From Solirubrobacter sp035555675 (lineage in GTDB: Bacteria > Actinomycetota > Thermoleophilia > Solirubrobacterales > Solirubrobacteraceae): a stretch of 64,000 nt of DNA. This document shows positions 1-6,755 of this stretch, piece after piece. The stretch covers positions 21,282-85,281 of the forward strand of contig DATMGH010000023.1 in assembly GCA_035555675.1 (NCBI GenBank), read 5' to 3'. Within the stretch, counting starts at the first letter, position 1. Each line of letters begins with the position of its first letter. The notes under the pieces are model-generated. The model worked only from the letters and a program-made list of their open reading frames with translations. It was not told the DNA's origin and searched no databases. The translations under genes were made by a program, and so were the position numbers.

Positions 1-245
1 CAGGACGGGCCGCTGCGCCGCGCGATCGCGGCGCGCACCGCGTCGGCCGGGTCGGGCCGCTCCAGCAGGTCGGACATCGTCGGCCCGAGCGGCGTGACGT
101 CGACGAGCTGCGTGCCGGCGACGGCCACCAGCCGCGGGCCGCGCCCCGGCTGCCAGAGCCGGCCGACCAGCGTCGCGTCCTGCGGCGAGCCGGGAAGGAT
201 CTCGGCCGCGTCGACGCGGGCGGCTTGGAGTCCTGCGGTGCTCAT
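1..245 (-). CDS. Fumarylacetoacetate hydrolase (FAH) family protein, N-terminal part
   Basis: Only the first 81 codons lie in the window; the gene continues past the left edge. The N-terminus includes VGRLWQPGRGPRLVAVAG and DVTPLGPTMSDLLERPDP. I recognise this stretch as the N-terminal part that precedes the catalytic fold in bacterial FAH-family hydrolases and hydratases, which act on 2-keto acids in sugar-acid and aromatic catabolism. The metal-binding core is outside the window, so no substrate can be named. The ATG is preceded by GGAGGA about 8 nt upstream, so this mRNA looks leadered. It is transcribed divergently from a FadR-type regulator 40 bp away, the usual arrangement for a catabolic gene and its local repressor. 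The family call rests on pattern recognition and is moderately sure. Confidence 0.68.
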   Translation of the reverse strand, partial: MSTAGLQAARVDAAEILPGSPQDATLVGRLWQPGRGPRLVAVAGTQLVDVTPLGPTMSDLLERPDPADAVRAAIARRSGPS

Positions 246-285
246 GCGCGTGTCCTCCGTCCCGTGCATTTGTAATATGATTGTA
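246..285. promoter_or_regulatory. Divergent promoter and likely FadR-type operator
   Basis: An AT-rich island in very GC-rich DNA. It holds TAATAT (273-278), seven bases before the ATG at 286, and a direct repeat TTGTAAT (270-276 and 281-287) with an 11 bp period, i.e. one helical turn. The leftward gene has its Shine-Dalgarno sequence here too. I infer that the regulator binds this island and controls both genes. Confidence 0.55.
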
Positions 286-999
286 ATGAATGCCGCAGAG
301 TCGTCAAGCGGGGCCCGTCCGTCCCGGCTGCCGATGTGGCTCGCGGAGCGGATCGAGGAGGAGGTCCTCAGCGGCGACCACCTCGTCGACGCGCAGCTCC
401 CGACCGAGCTGGAGCTGGCCGACCGCTACCAGGTGAGCCGTCAGGTGGTGCGCGAAGCGGCGCGCCTGCTCGAGGACCGCGGGCTGGTCAACATCCGGCC
501 GCGCCGTGGCATGACCGTCGCCGCGCCGTCCTCCGCCAGCGTCGTCGCGCGCTATCAGAGCGTGCTGCGCCGGGGCCGCGCGACGTTCGCCCAGCTGATG
601 GAGCTCCGCCGCATCGTCGAGCCCGACATGACCGCGCTGGCGGCGGCCAGCCGGTCCGACGCCGACGTCGACGCGATGCAGCTGGCGCTGGAGCGCTCGC
701 GCGCGAACGTCCACGACTACCGCGCCTGCCTGGAGGCCGACCTGTCGTTCCACCTCGCGGTCTCCAACGCGACGCAGAACCCGTTCATCGCCGCGTTCGT
801 CGAGCCGATCAACACGGTGCTGCGCGAGATGTACACCGAGCCGATCGGCTACCTCGCGACCCAGGAGAGCACGATCCGCGAGCACACCGCGATCGCCGCG
901 GCGATCGCCGCGGGCGACGCCGCCGCCGCCCGCGCCGGGGCGCTCGTCCACCTCGACCGCATCTACGCCGAGGCGGGCAAGCTCGTCGCCCCGAACTGA
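286..999 (+). CDS. FadR-subfamily GntR transcriptional regulator
   Basis: A 237-residue ligand-responsive repressor. Residues about 10-75 form the GntR winged helix, with TELELADRYQVSRQVVREAA as the recognition region and a wing ending RPRRGMTV. Residues about 90-230 are the all-helical FCD effector domain, with the metal-ligand pattern DLSFHLAV, EHTAIAAAI and HLDRIYAE, so a carboxylate or sugar-acid effector bound through a metal is expected for the family. The reading frame stays open well upstream, but ATG 286 was chosen because TAATAT lies exactly 7 nt before it and no Shine-Dalgarno is present, which fits a leaderless mRNA. The divergent FAH-family gene is the most likely target. Confidence 0.93.
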   Translation: MNAAESSSGARPSRLPMWLAERIEEEVLSGDHLVDAQLPTELELADRYQVSRQVVREAARLLEDRGLVNIRPRRGMTVAAPSSASVVARYQSVLRRGRATFAQLMELRRIVEPDMTALAAASRSDADVDAMQLALERSRANVHDYRACLEADLSFHLAVSNATQNPFIAAFVEPINTVLREMYTEPIGYLATQESTIREHTAIAAAIAAGDAAAARAGALVHLDRIYAEAGKLVAPN

Positions 1000-1017
1000 C
1001 CTCCTACGCTAATGCGA

Positions 1018-1482
1018 ATGGAGGGTTCCACCGGCGCGCCCCCACAGCGCGTATGTCCCAAGTGCGCCCGCATCTCGTGGGCGACCGGTCCTCGCTGCCC
1101 GTACTGCACGGCGTACTTCCGCCGCACCGGCGGCGTCACGCCGTGGATGCTGGTCGCGGCCGTGGCGACCGTGCTGGTCGGCGTGGCGATCCTGCTCGTG
1201 ATCGGCGGCAAGATCTACGAGGACCGGCTCGACGACCGCGTCGACCAGGTCACGCGCGATTTCGACGCCAGCCTCAAGCGCTTCCAGGACGACGTCCGCA
1301 AGGAGCTCGACGCGCGCGTCCCGGCGACCGGCACGACGCCGGAGCCGACGCCGTTCAGCGAGCCGACGCCGGAGGCGGAGCCGACGACCTCGCCCGAGGT
1401 GACGCCGTTCCCGACCGAGACGGCGTCCCCGGGCGCCGAGGCGTCTCCGACGGAGACGCCTCGGGAGGAGATCCGGCCTTAG
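1018..1482 (+). CDS. Zinc-ribbon membrane protein with Pro/Thr/Glu-rich tail
   Basis: A 154-residue protein of unknown function. Residues about 12-35 hold two CXXC knuckles (VCPKC and CPYC), a rubredoxin-like zinc ribbon. One transmembrane helix follows (MLVAAVATVLVGVAILLVI), then a charged, probably coiled-coil stretch (about 65-100) and a low-complexity tail rich in P, T, E and S. The zinc ribbon should face the cytoplasm and the tail should lie outside. ATG 1018 is preferred over ATG 1012 because TACGCT (1005-1010) sits 7 nt before it, matching other leaderless genes here. The 3' end carries a strong hairpin inside the coding sequence, and its TAG stop overlaps the TAA stop of the convergent phosphorylase gene. 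Confidence 0.78.
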   Translation: MEGSTGAPPQRVCPKCARISWATGPRCPYCTAYFRRTGGVTPWMLVAAVATVLVGVAILLVIGGKIYEDRLDDRVDQVTRDFDASLKRFQDDVRKELDARVPATGTTPEPTPFSEPTPEAEPTTSPEVTPFPTETASPGAEASPTETPREEIRP

Positions 1483-1488
1483 GGCCGG
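1438..1488. terminator. Two consecutive hairpins at a convergent gene end
   Basis: GAGGCGTCTCC (1438-1448) pairs perfectly with GGAGACGCCTC (1452-1462) around a 3 nt loop. Next, CCGGCC (1473-1478) pairs with GGCCGG (1483-1488) around TTAG, the loop that holds both overlapping stop codons. Neither has a T-run. The position suggests bidirectional termination or mRNA 3'-end protection. Confidence 0.5.
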
Positions 1489-3605
1489 TAGACCTTGCGC
1501 TCGTAGTCGGCGAGCATCCGCGCGGCGCCGAACTCCGGCCCGAGCGTGCGCAGCGAGCGGCGCACGCGCGCCACCCACGCGGCGGGGATCCCGTCGTCGC
1601 CGCAGTCGTAGAACTCCGGCGTCACCTCTTCCTCGAGCAGGTGGAAGAGCTCCTGCGCGTGGCGCGCGTCCTGGGCGTCGTGGTCGGGGTCGACGTCGCC
1701 GCTCAGGCCCCAGCCGTTGGCGCCGTCGTAGCCCTCCGCCCACCAGCCGTCGAGCACGCTCAGCTGCAGGCCGCCGTTGACCGCGTTCTTCATGCCCGAC
1801 GTCCCGGACGCCTCCAGCGGCGGGCGCGGGAGGTTGATCCAGACGTCGCAGCCGCGCACCAGGTGGGCGGCCATGCGCAGGTCGTAGTCGTCCAGGTAGG
1901 CGACGCGGGTGGCGAAGCCGGGCGCGTTCTTCATCGAGAACAGTCCCTGGACGAGCCGCTTGCCGCCGTCGTCGCGCGGGTGCGCCTTGCCGGCCAGCAG
2001 GATCTGGATCGGGCGCTCGCCCGCGACCACGCGCAGCGCGCGGTCGACGTCCTGCAGCAGCAGGTTCAGGCGCTTGTAGGTCGCTAGGCGGCGGGCGAAG
2101 CCGAGCGTCAGCGCGTCCGGGTCGAACGCGGCGGCCGCCTCGGCGTACGGGCGCGGCTCCTCGCGCGCCAGCCGGTCGCCGACCGCGCGCCGGCGCACGT
2201 AGGAGATCAGCTGCTCGCGCTGCGCGCGGCGGACCGCCCACAGCTCGGCGGCGGGGATGTCCTCGACGGGCGCCCAGGTCGCGGGGTCGGCCGCGCGGTC
2301 GAGCCAGTCGCCGCCGAGATGGCGGTCGAGCAGCTCGCGCATCGGCGCCCCGAGCCAGGTCGGGACGTGGACGCCGTTGGTGACGTGCGTGATCGGCACG
2401 TCGTCGACGTCGGCGCCCGGCCACATCGCCTGCCACATCTCGCGCGCCACTTCGCCGTGGCGCTCGGAGACGCCGTTGGCGGCGCGGCTCGTCCGCAGCG
2501 CGAACTGGGTGACGCCGAACGGCTCGGACGCCTCCTCGGGGTTGGTCCGGCCGAGGCGGAGGATCTCCTCGGTGCCGACGCCGAGGTCCTGCGCGACCCG
2601 GGCCAGCGTCTGCGCGACCTGGTCGGCCGGATACGTGTCGTTGCCGGCCGGCACGGGCGTGTGCGTCGTGAAGACGGTGCGCTCGCGCGCGGCGGCGAAG
2701 TCGCCGTCCACGCGGCGCGCGAGCTCGAGCGAGACGAACGCCGCGTGGCCCTCGTTGAGGTGCACGATCCCGGGATCGATCCCGAGCGCGTCCAGCGCGC
2801 GCACGCCGCCGATGCCCAGCAGCATGTACTGGGCCAGGCGCATGTCCTCGTCGCCGATGTACAGGCGCGACGTGATCCAGCGCGCCGCCTGCGAGTTCTC
2901 CGGGCGCTCGGCGTCGAGCAGGAACAGCGGGATGCCGCCGACGTCCACGCGCCAGATCTGCGCCGTGACGTCCTCGTCGCGGATCGGCACCGTGATCGTG
3001 AGCGGCTCGCCGTCGTCGCCGGTGACGAGCGCGGTCGGCAGGCGGTCCGGGTCGGTGTCGACCCAGTACTCGTGCTGCCAGCCGCCCGCGTCGATGCGCT
3101 GGCGGAAGTAGCCGTTGCGGTACAGCAGGCCGACCGCGACCAGCGGCCAGGCGCGGTCGGAGGCCTCCTTGAGGATGTCGCCGGCGAGCGCGCCCAGACC
3201 GCCCGAGTAGATCGGGAACGATCCGTGGAACCCGTACTCGGCGGAGAAGTACGCGATCGGCCGCTCAGGCGTCGTCACCGCGTCGCGGCGCGGGCGCGCC
3301 AGGTCCGCTTGGATGCGCTGCTCGAGCGCGGCGGCCCGGGCCAGGTAGTCCGCGTCCCCGGCCGCCTGCGCGAGGCGGCCGGCGTCGGCTTCCTCCAGGA
3401 GCTTCACGGGGTTCTCCGCGACGCGCTCCCAGCGGTCGGCATCGAGATCGGCGAAGACGGCGGGGCCATCCGGATCCCACGCCCAGCGGTAGTTGTAAGC
3501 CACTCGGGCGAGGACGCCCAGCGGCTCCGGAAGACGGGTCGCGAGCGCCGCGGCGGCTCGCTCCAGGTCGCTTCGGCCAGCTTGCACGTCGCGCAGGATA
3601 GGCAT
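1479..3605 (-). CDS. glgP: Alpha-glucan (glycogen/maltodextrin) phosphorylase
   Basis: A GT35 phosphorylase that releases glucose 1-phosphate from alpha-1,4-glucans in the cytoplasm using pyridoxal phosphate. The N-terminus (about 1-105) is the DUF3417-type extension found in the actinobacterial/thermophile branch (ARVAYNYRWAWDPDGPAVFA). The central part has YFSAEYGFHGSFPIYSGGLG, and the PLP site is LEASGTSGMKNAVNGG with the Schiff-base lysine in SGMKN, followed by LDGWWAEGYDGANGW. At 708 residues it is shorter than the roughly 850-residue relatives, consistent with a compact C-terminus. There is no clear Shine-Dalgarno; the chosen ATG is the first after the in-frame open stretch that reads as family sequence. 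Its stop overlaps the stop of the convergent zinc-ribbon gene. Confidence 0.95.
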   Translation of the reverse strand: MPILRDVQAGRSDLERAAAALATRLPEPLGVLARVAYNYRWAWDPDGPAVFADLDADRWERVAENPVKLLEEADAGRLAQAAGDADYLARAAALEQRIQADLARPRRDAVTTPERPIAYFSAEYGFHGSFPIYSGGLGALAGDILKEASDRAWPLVAVGLLYRNGYFRQRIDAGGWQHEYWVDTDPDRLPTALVTGDDGEPLTITVPIRDEDVTAQIWRVDVGGIPLFLLDAERPENSQAARWITSRLYIGDEDMRLAQYMLLGIGGVRALDALGIDPGIVHLNEGHAAFVSLELARRVDGDFAAARERTVFTTHTPVPAGNDTYPADQVAQTLARVAQDLGVGTEEILRLGRTNPEEASEPFGVTQFALRTSRAANGVSERHGEVAREMWQAMWPGADVDDVPITHVTNGVHVPTWLGAPMRELLDRHLGGDWLDRAADPATWAPVEDIPAAELWAVRRAQREQLISYVRRRAVGDRLAREEPRPYAEAAAAFDPDALTLGFARRLATYKRLNLLLQDVDRALRVVAGERPIQILLAGKAHPRDDGGKRLVQGLFSMKNAPGFATRVAYLDDYDLRMAAHLVRGCDVWINLPRPPLEASGTSGMKNAVNGGLQLSVLDGWWAEGYDGANGWGLSGDVDPDHDAQDARHAQELFHLLEEEVTPEFYDCGDDGIPAAWVARVRRSLRTLGPEFGAARMLADYERKVYRP

Positions 3606-3705
3606 AGGGGTTGAGTTCCCGCAGGACGCTGCCGATACCCTGGAACGAGTCGGGCGAGCCGCTGCGGCCCCACGCCAGCCGCTCCCCGACCGGAAAGGAG
3701 GATCT

Positions 3706-3810
3706 ATGAAGATCCGATGCCTTCGCTGTCTGCGGCTCTGGGGCGAGCGCTACGTGGAGCGGGCGAGCTGCCCGCACTGCGGTGGTGCGCTCGAGTCCGA
3801 GCTGCGCTGA
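3706..3810 (+). CDS. 34-residue zinc-ribbon microprotein
   Basis: A short gene reading MKIRCLRCLRLWGE, then ASCPHCGGALESELR. The CLRC and CPHC pairs form a four-cysteine zinc ribbon in a 34-residue protein. It has a near-perfect Shine-Dalgarno (AGGAGG, 3696-3701) 4 nt before ATG, unusual in a window where many genes lack one. A 13 bp hairpin begins 8 nt after its stop. It is divergent from glgP. The function is unknown; zinc-ribbon microproteins can bind nucleic acid or other proteins. Strong initiation and termination signals are the main argument that it is real. Confidence 0.68.
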   Translation: MKIRCLRCLRLWGERYVERASCPHCGGALESELR

Positions 3811-3817
3811 AACGGCG

Positions 3818-3848
3818 ACGCCGGGCGGCCTGGATGGCCGCCCGGCGT
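3818..3848. terminator. Bidirectional hairpin terminator
   Basis: ACGCCGGGCGGCC (3818-3830) pairs perfectly over 13 bp with GGCCGCCCGGCGT (3836-3848) around a TGGAT loop. It lies between the small zinc-ribbon gene and the convergent ogt gene, whose stop codon begins inside the right arm. No T-run follows on either side. Confidence 0.65.
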
Positions 3849-4315
3849 TACAGCATTCCCGCGATGCCCTGCTCGAGGTCCAGCAGCGCGCGCTTGATGT
3901 CCAGGCCGCCGCCGTAGCCGGTCAGGCTGCCGTCGGCGCCGATCACGCGGTGGCAGGGGACGATGATCGAGATCGGGTTGCGGCCGTTGGCGCCGCCGAC
4001 CGCGCGGGCGACGCTGCCGACCTCGTGCGCCAGCGCGCCGTAGCTGCAGGTCTCGCCGTAGGGGATCCGCTGCAGGGCTTCCCAGACGGTGAGCTCGAAC
4101 GGGGTGCCCTGGGGGGCGAGCGGCAGGTCGAACGCGGTGCGCTCGCCCGCGAAGTACTCGTCCAGCTGCTGCTTGACGTCCGTGAACGCCGCGTCGTCGT
4201 GCGCCCGGGCGGACGGCGTGTAGCGGTGGCCGTTGGTGTAGAGCTTGGTCAGCCCGGTGGCGTCGCGCTCGACGTAGATCGGGCCGATCGGGCTGGGGAG
4301 GAGTGCCGCGTGCAT
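3848..4315 (-). CDS. ogt: Methylated-DNA--protein-cysteine S-methyltransferase
   Basis: Suicide repair enzyme that moves the alkyl group from O6-alkylguanine (and O4-alkylthymine) onto its own cysteine. At 155 residues it is a single-domain Ogt-type protein. The active site reads IIVPCHRVIGADGSLTGYGG, with the acceptor cysteine in PCHRV; GTPFELTVWEALQRIPYGET and GGANGRNPI are the conserved DNA-binding segments. The start is the ATG that places the usual N-terminal domain MHAALLPSPIGPIYVERD in frame. It is convergent with the small zinc-ribbon gene and divergent from infA. No Ada-type regulatory domain is present, so constitutive expression is likely. Confidence 0.95.
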   Translation of the reverse strand: MHAALLPSPIGPIYVERDATGLTKLYTNGHRYTPSARAHDDAAFTDVKQQLDEYFAGERTAFDLPLAPQGTPFELTVWEALQRIPYGETCSYGALAHEVGSVARAVGGANGRNPISIIVPCHRVIGADGSLTGYGGGLDIKRALLDLEQGIAGML

Positions 4316-4354
4316 GCCCTGTGAAACGGTACGGGGCGCTCCGGCGTGAGGGTC

Positions 4355-4360
4355 TAGAAT
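4355..4360 (+). promoter_or_regulatory. -10 element (TAGAAT) upstream of infA
   Basis: TAGAAT lies about 64 bp before the infA start, the best -10 candidate in the gap between ogt and infA. No convincing -35 is visible. Confidence 0.4.
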
Positions 4361-4423
4361 GGGTCTATCCAGCGCGGAAGCGTCCGTTCCGCGTGCCGTC
4401 ACCCTCACCAAAGGAAGATGCCT

Positions 4424-4642
4424 ATGGCAGTGGAGCAGAAGCTCGAGATCGACGGCGAGGTCACCGAGGCCCTGCCGAACCTGCTGTTCCGCGTGAAGCT
4501 CGAGAACGACCACGAGCTGCTCGCCCATCTCGCCGGCAAGATGCGCCGGTTCCGTATCCGCGTGCTGCCCGGCGACAAGGTCCGGGTCGAGGTCTCGCCG
4601 TACGACCTCAACCGCGGCCGCATCGTCTACCGCTACAAGTAG
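4424..4642 (+). CDS. infA: Translation initiation factor IF-1
   Basis: A 72-residue OB-fold protein that occupies the ribosomal A site during initiation. The sequence AVEQKLEIDGEVTEALPN, then FRVKLENDHELLAHLAGKMR and GDKVRVEVSPYDLNRGRI is diagnostic and full length. An ATG also occurs 6 nt earlier in frame. The second ATG is preferred because the AAGGAAG Shine-Dalgarno lies about 6 nt before it and the product then begins MAVEQK as in relatives. The gene stands alone, away from ribosomal protein genes. A further copy in the ribosomal protein cluster would not be surprising but is outside the window. Confidence 0.97.
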   Translation: MAVEQKLEIDGEVTEALPNLLFRVKLENDHELLAHLAGKMRRFRIRVLPGDKVRVEVSPYDLNRGRIVYRYK

Positions 4643-4658
4643 GCGCTCGTACGCCCTC

Positions 4659-4697
4659 CACCAGCCCCGCCGCGATCTCGCGCGGCCTCGGCTGGTG
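4659..4697 (+). terminator. Terminator after infA
   Basis: CACCAGCC (4659-4666) pairs with GGCTGGTG (4690-4697), and inside this GCCGCG pairs with CGCGGC (4681-4686) around ATCTCG. A T-containing stretch (GTTTCGCTT) follows a few bases later. It starts 17 nt after the infA stop. Confidence 0.6.
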
Positions 4698-4712
4698 TCC
4701 GGGCCGTTTCGC

Positions 4713-4747
4713 TTGACGTGGTCGTCATACGTAGTACGCTCATACGT
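4713..4747 (+). promoter_or_regulatory. Promoter of a leaderless gene
   Basis: TTGACG (4713-4718), 16 bp, TACGCT (4735-4740), then 7 bp to ATG 4748. The predicted transcript start coincides with the start codon. The octamer CATACGTA occurs twice, 15 bp apart (4726 and 4741), and could be an operator. Confidence 0.6.
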
Positions 4748-5092
4748 ATGAATCGTGTCTACACGTTCCTGGCGGTGGTGCTCGCGGTGTTCGCGGGCTC
4801 CGCTGCGGCGGCCGCTTTGACGCCCGCCGAGCGGGACACGGCGCATCGGGTCGCGGTCGTCGCGCCCGCGTCGTCGGCGACGTCCGCCCGCGCGCTCGCG
4901 GCGCGTTCGGGGGCTGAGGTGCGGCTCCCGCGCAGCGACGGCGAGGCGCTCGGCGTCACGCACCTGCTCGCCGCCCGCGGCTACGACGAGGTGATCGTGG
5001 CCGGGCTGGACCGCCGCACCACGGTCGACCCGGTGGCCGCGCGCTATCCGGCGACGCGCTTCGTCAGCGCGGCGCTGCCGTCGACGCCCTGA
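4748..5092 (+). CDS. Small secreted alanine-rich protein
   Basis: A 114-residue protein of unknown function. It starts MNRVYTFLAVVLAVFAGSAA, a standard Sec signal peptide likely cut after AAAAA, giving a mature exported domain of about 90 residues with no cysteines. The mature part (VAVVAPASSATSARALAARS, DEVIVAGLDRRTTVDPVAA) reads like a small alpha/beta domain; I do not recognise the family. The start is chosen for the signal peptide and the well-spaced promoter. Its last 29 nt overlap the 3' end of the convergent LacI-type gene, which could make expression of the pair mutually antagonistic. Confidence 0.68.
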   Translation: MNRVYTFLAVVLAVFAGSAAAAALTPAERDTAHRVAVVAPASSATSARALAARSGAEVRLPRSDGEALGVTHLLAARGYDEVIVAGLDRRTTVDPVAARYPATRFVSAALPSTP

Positions 5093-6035
5093 CGGTCAAC
5101 TCGACGCCCATCACCTGCTCGGCGGCGACCGGGTCACCGCGCAGGTCGGTGGCGAGGGCTTCGAACGCGGCCGCGCCGAGGCCCTCGGCGTCGACCGCGA
5201 CCGTGGTCAGCGGCGGCGCGAGCACGCGCGCGAAGTCGAGGTCGTCGAACCCGACCACGCTCAGGTCCTCCGGGATCCGGATGCCGCGCTCGCGGGCGGC
5301 GAGATAGACGCCGCCGGCGAGGATGTCGTCGTCGCAGACGACCGCGGTGAACGACAGGTCGTCGAGCAGCGGGCCGGCCGCGGCGGCGGCGGCGTCGAAC
5401 GCGAACGGGGCCCTGACCGTCGGCGGCGGCGTGCCGAGCCGGGCGAGGACGCGGTCGCGGCGCAGGTCGAACGTCGGGGCGTCGAAGCTCGATGACACGT
5501 GCGCGATCCGCTCGTGGCCGAGCGCCTGCAGGTGATCGAGCGCCTGGTCGACGCCGCCTTCGACGTCCAGCCGGACGACGGGCAGCGCGCCCGGGCACAT
5601 CTCGATCGCGATCGCGTGCTCGGTCGTGCCCTCCGGCAGCTCGGCCTCGAAGAGCAGCAGGCCGTCGGCGGGGCCGGCCAGCAGGGCCTCCAGGCTCGCG
5701 GCCTCCCAGGCGCGGTCGTTGCCGATGTCCACCAGCACGACCGTGTAGCCCGCGCGCTGGGCGGCCCGCTGGGCGCCGCGCAGGACGCGGCCGAAGAACG
5801 GGTTCGTGATGTCCGGGACGACCAGGGCGACCGTGCGGGCGACGCCGGTGCGCAGCGCGCGGGCGGCGACGTTCGGGCGGTAGCCGAGCTCCTTGGCCGC
5901 GGCTTTGACGGTCTCCTCGGTGCGTGCGCTGATGCGGCCGGCGGCCTTGCCGGACAGCACGAGGGAGACGGTCGACTGCGAAACGCCGGCGCGGCGCGCG
6001 ACGTCGATGCTGGTGACGCGGGGCGGAGCGCTGAT
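5064..6035 (-). CDS. LacI-family transcriptional regulator, apparent ATC start
   Basis: A 323-residue sugar-responsive repressor. Helix-turn-helix: RVTSIDVARRAGVSQSTVSL, hinge LGYRPNVAARALRTG, then a periplasmic-binding-protein-like effector domain (VALVVPDITNPFFGRVLRGA, GVYLAARERGIRIPEDLSVV, GFDDLDFARVLAPPLTTVAV). The reading frame is clean through the HTH, but no ATG, GTG or TTG lies between the in-frame TAG (6045-6047) and the HTH. The first canonical start, GTG 5960, would delete both HTH helices. A TAGCAT hexamer sits 6 nt before an ATC codon at 6035, matching other leaderless promoters here and giving the expected N-terminus (I/M)SAPPRVTS. A frameshift from ATG 6043 is the alternative. 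The target is unknown. Confidence 0.82.
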   Translation of the reverse strand: MSAPPRVTSIDVARRAGVSQSTVSLVLSGKAAGRISARTEETVKAAAKELGYRPNVAARALRTGVARTVALVVPDITNPFFGRVLRGAQRAAQRAGYTVVLVDIGNDRAWEAASLEALLAGPADGLLLFEAELPEGTTEHAIAIEMCPGALPVVRLDVEGGVDQALDHLQALGHERIAHVSSSFDAPTFDLRRDRVLARLGTPPPTVRAPFAFDAAAAAAGPLLDDLSFTAVVCDDDILAGGVYLAARERGIRIPEDLSVVGFDDLDFARVLAPPLTTVAVDAEGLGAAAFEALATDLRGDPVAAEQVMGVELTVRASTAAPR

Positions 6036-6055
6036 TCGGCCATGCTAGTGGCGCG

Positions 6056-6661
6056 ATGGAGGATCTCGTCGAAGACGTGGTGGGGGTCGCGGGGCGCCAG
6101 TTGGCGCTGCTGCGGCCGCGTGACCCGGAGGCGCTGCTGACTGAGGACGCGTTCTCGCGGGAGGAGTTCCTGCCCTACTGGGCGGAGCTGTGGCCGAGCG
6201 CGCTGGCGTTGGCGCGGGCGGTCGGGGTGCGGGCGCTGCGGGGCGCGCGGGTGCTCGAGCTGGGGTGCGGGCTCGGGCTGCCGTCGCTGGCGGCGGCGGC
6301 CGCGGGCGGGCGCGTGCTGGCGACCGACTGGGCGCCGGACGCGATCGCGCTGCTGGCGTGCAACGCGGAGCGCAACGGGCTGGCGGTGGAGACGCTCGTC
6401 TGCTCCTGGACGGCGCCGTCGGAGCTCGTGGCGCGCGCGCCCTGGGATCTGGTGCTGGCGTCCGACGTGCTTTACGAAGCGCGCAACGGGGAGGCGCTGC
6501 TCCCGCTGCTGCCGCGGCTGGGGGCGGAGGTCTGGCTCACCGATCCCGGCCGCGCGGCCGCGGGGCCGTTCCTGGAGGCGGCGGCCGCGGTGTTCGACGT
6601 CGAGGAGCGGCGCGCCGCCGAGCTCCCCTCCGGCGCGCTCTACCGCCTCCGCCGCCACTAG
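6056..6661 (+). CDS. SAM-dependent methyltransferase, lysine-methyltransferase-like (METTL/PF10294 type)
   Basis: A 201-residue class I methyltransferase. The N-terminal FLPYWAELWPSALALARAV, motif I VLELGCGLGLPSLAAAA, motif II ATDWAPDAIALLACNAERN and DLVLASDVLYEARN are the pattern of the family that includes ETF-beta and protein-lysine methyltransferases and nicotinamide N-methyltransferase-like proteins. A protein substrate is therefore likely, but none can be named. ATG 6056 lies only about 20 bp from the divergent LacI-type start, leaving almost no intergenic DNA, so each promoter must overlap its neighbour. No Shine-Dalgarno is visible. A dispersed repeat begins at its stop codon. Confidence 0.85.
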   Translation: MEDLVEDVVGVAGRQLALLRPRDPEALLTEDAFSREEFLPYWAELWPSALALARAVGVRALRGARVLELGCGLGLPSLAAAAAGGRVLATDWAPDAIALLACNAERNGLAVETLVCSWTAPSELVARAPWDLVLASDVLYEARNGEALLPLLPRLGAEVWLTDPGRAAAGPFLEAAAAVFDVEERRAAELPSGALYRLRRH

Positions 6662-6745
6662 GAGGGGTCAGACCCTCCTTACACGAACTGCGCGCTGAGC
6701 AGGGGTTCTCGCGGATTGGCCCCGGTAGGGGTCAGACCCCCCTTA
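6661..6745. repeat. Dispersed palindromic repeat, copy 1 (intergenic)
   Basis: About 85 bp with a palindrome at each end (6661-6678 and 6727-6743, both built on GGGGTCAGACC) and an internal GCTGAGCAGGGGTTCTCG block (6694-6711). The same three blocks, in the same order and at nearly the same spacing, recur in inverse orientation at 19687-19773. This is a REP/BIME-like or RAYT-mobilised type of element. It lies between the methyltransferase gene and the PEP-mutase-like gene, right up to that gene's -10 hexamer. Confidence 0.75.
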
Positions 6746-6749
6746 GTCT
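6744..6749 (+). promoter_or_regulatory. -10 hexamer TAGTCT of a leaderless gene
   Basis: TAGTCT lies 6 nt before ATG 6756, with no Shine-Dalgarno between. It abuts the right palindrome of the dispersed repeat, so insertion of the repeat may have changed what lies at -35. Confidence 0.5.
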
Positions 6750-6755
6750 TCGCGC

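Noticed and set aside
5064..5960. LacI-type protein starting at GTG 5960
   Set aside because: This start removes the two helices that bind DNA, while the upstream codons still encode them in frame.
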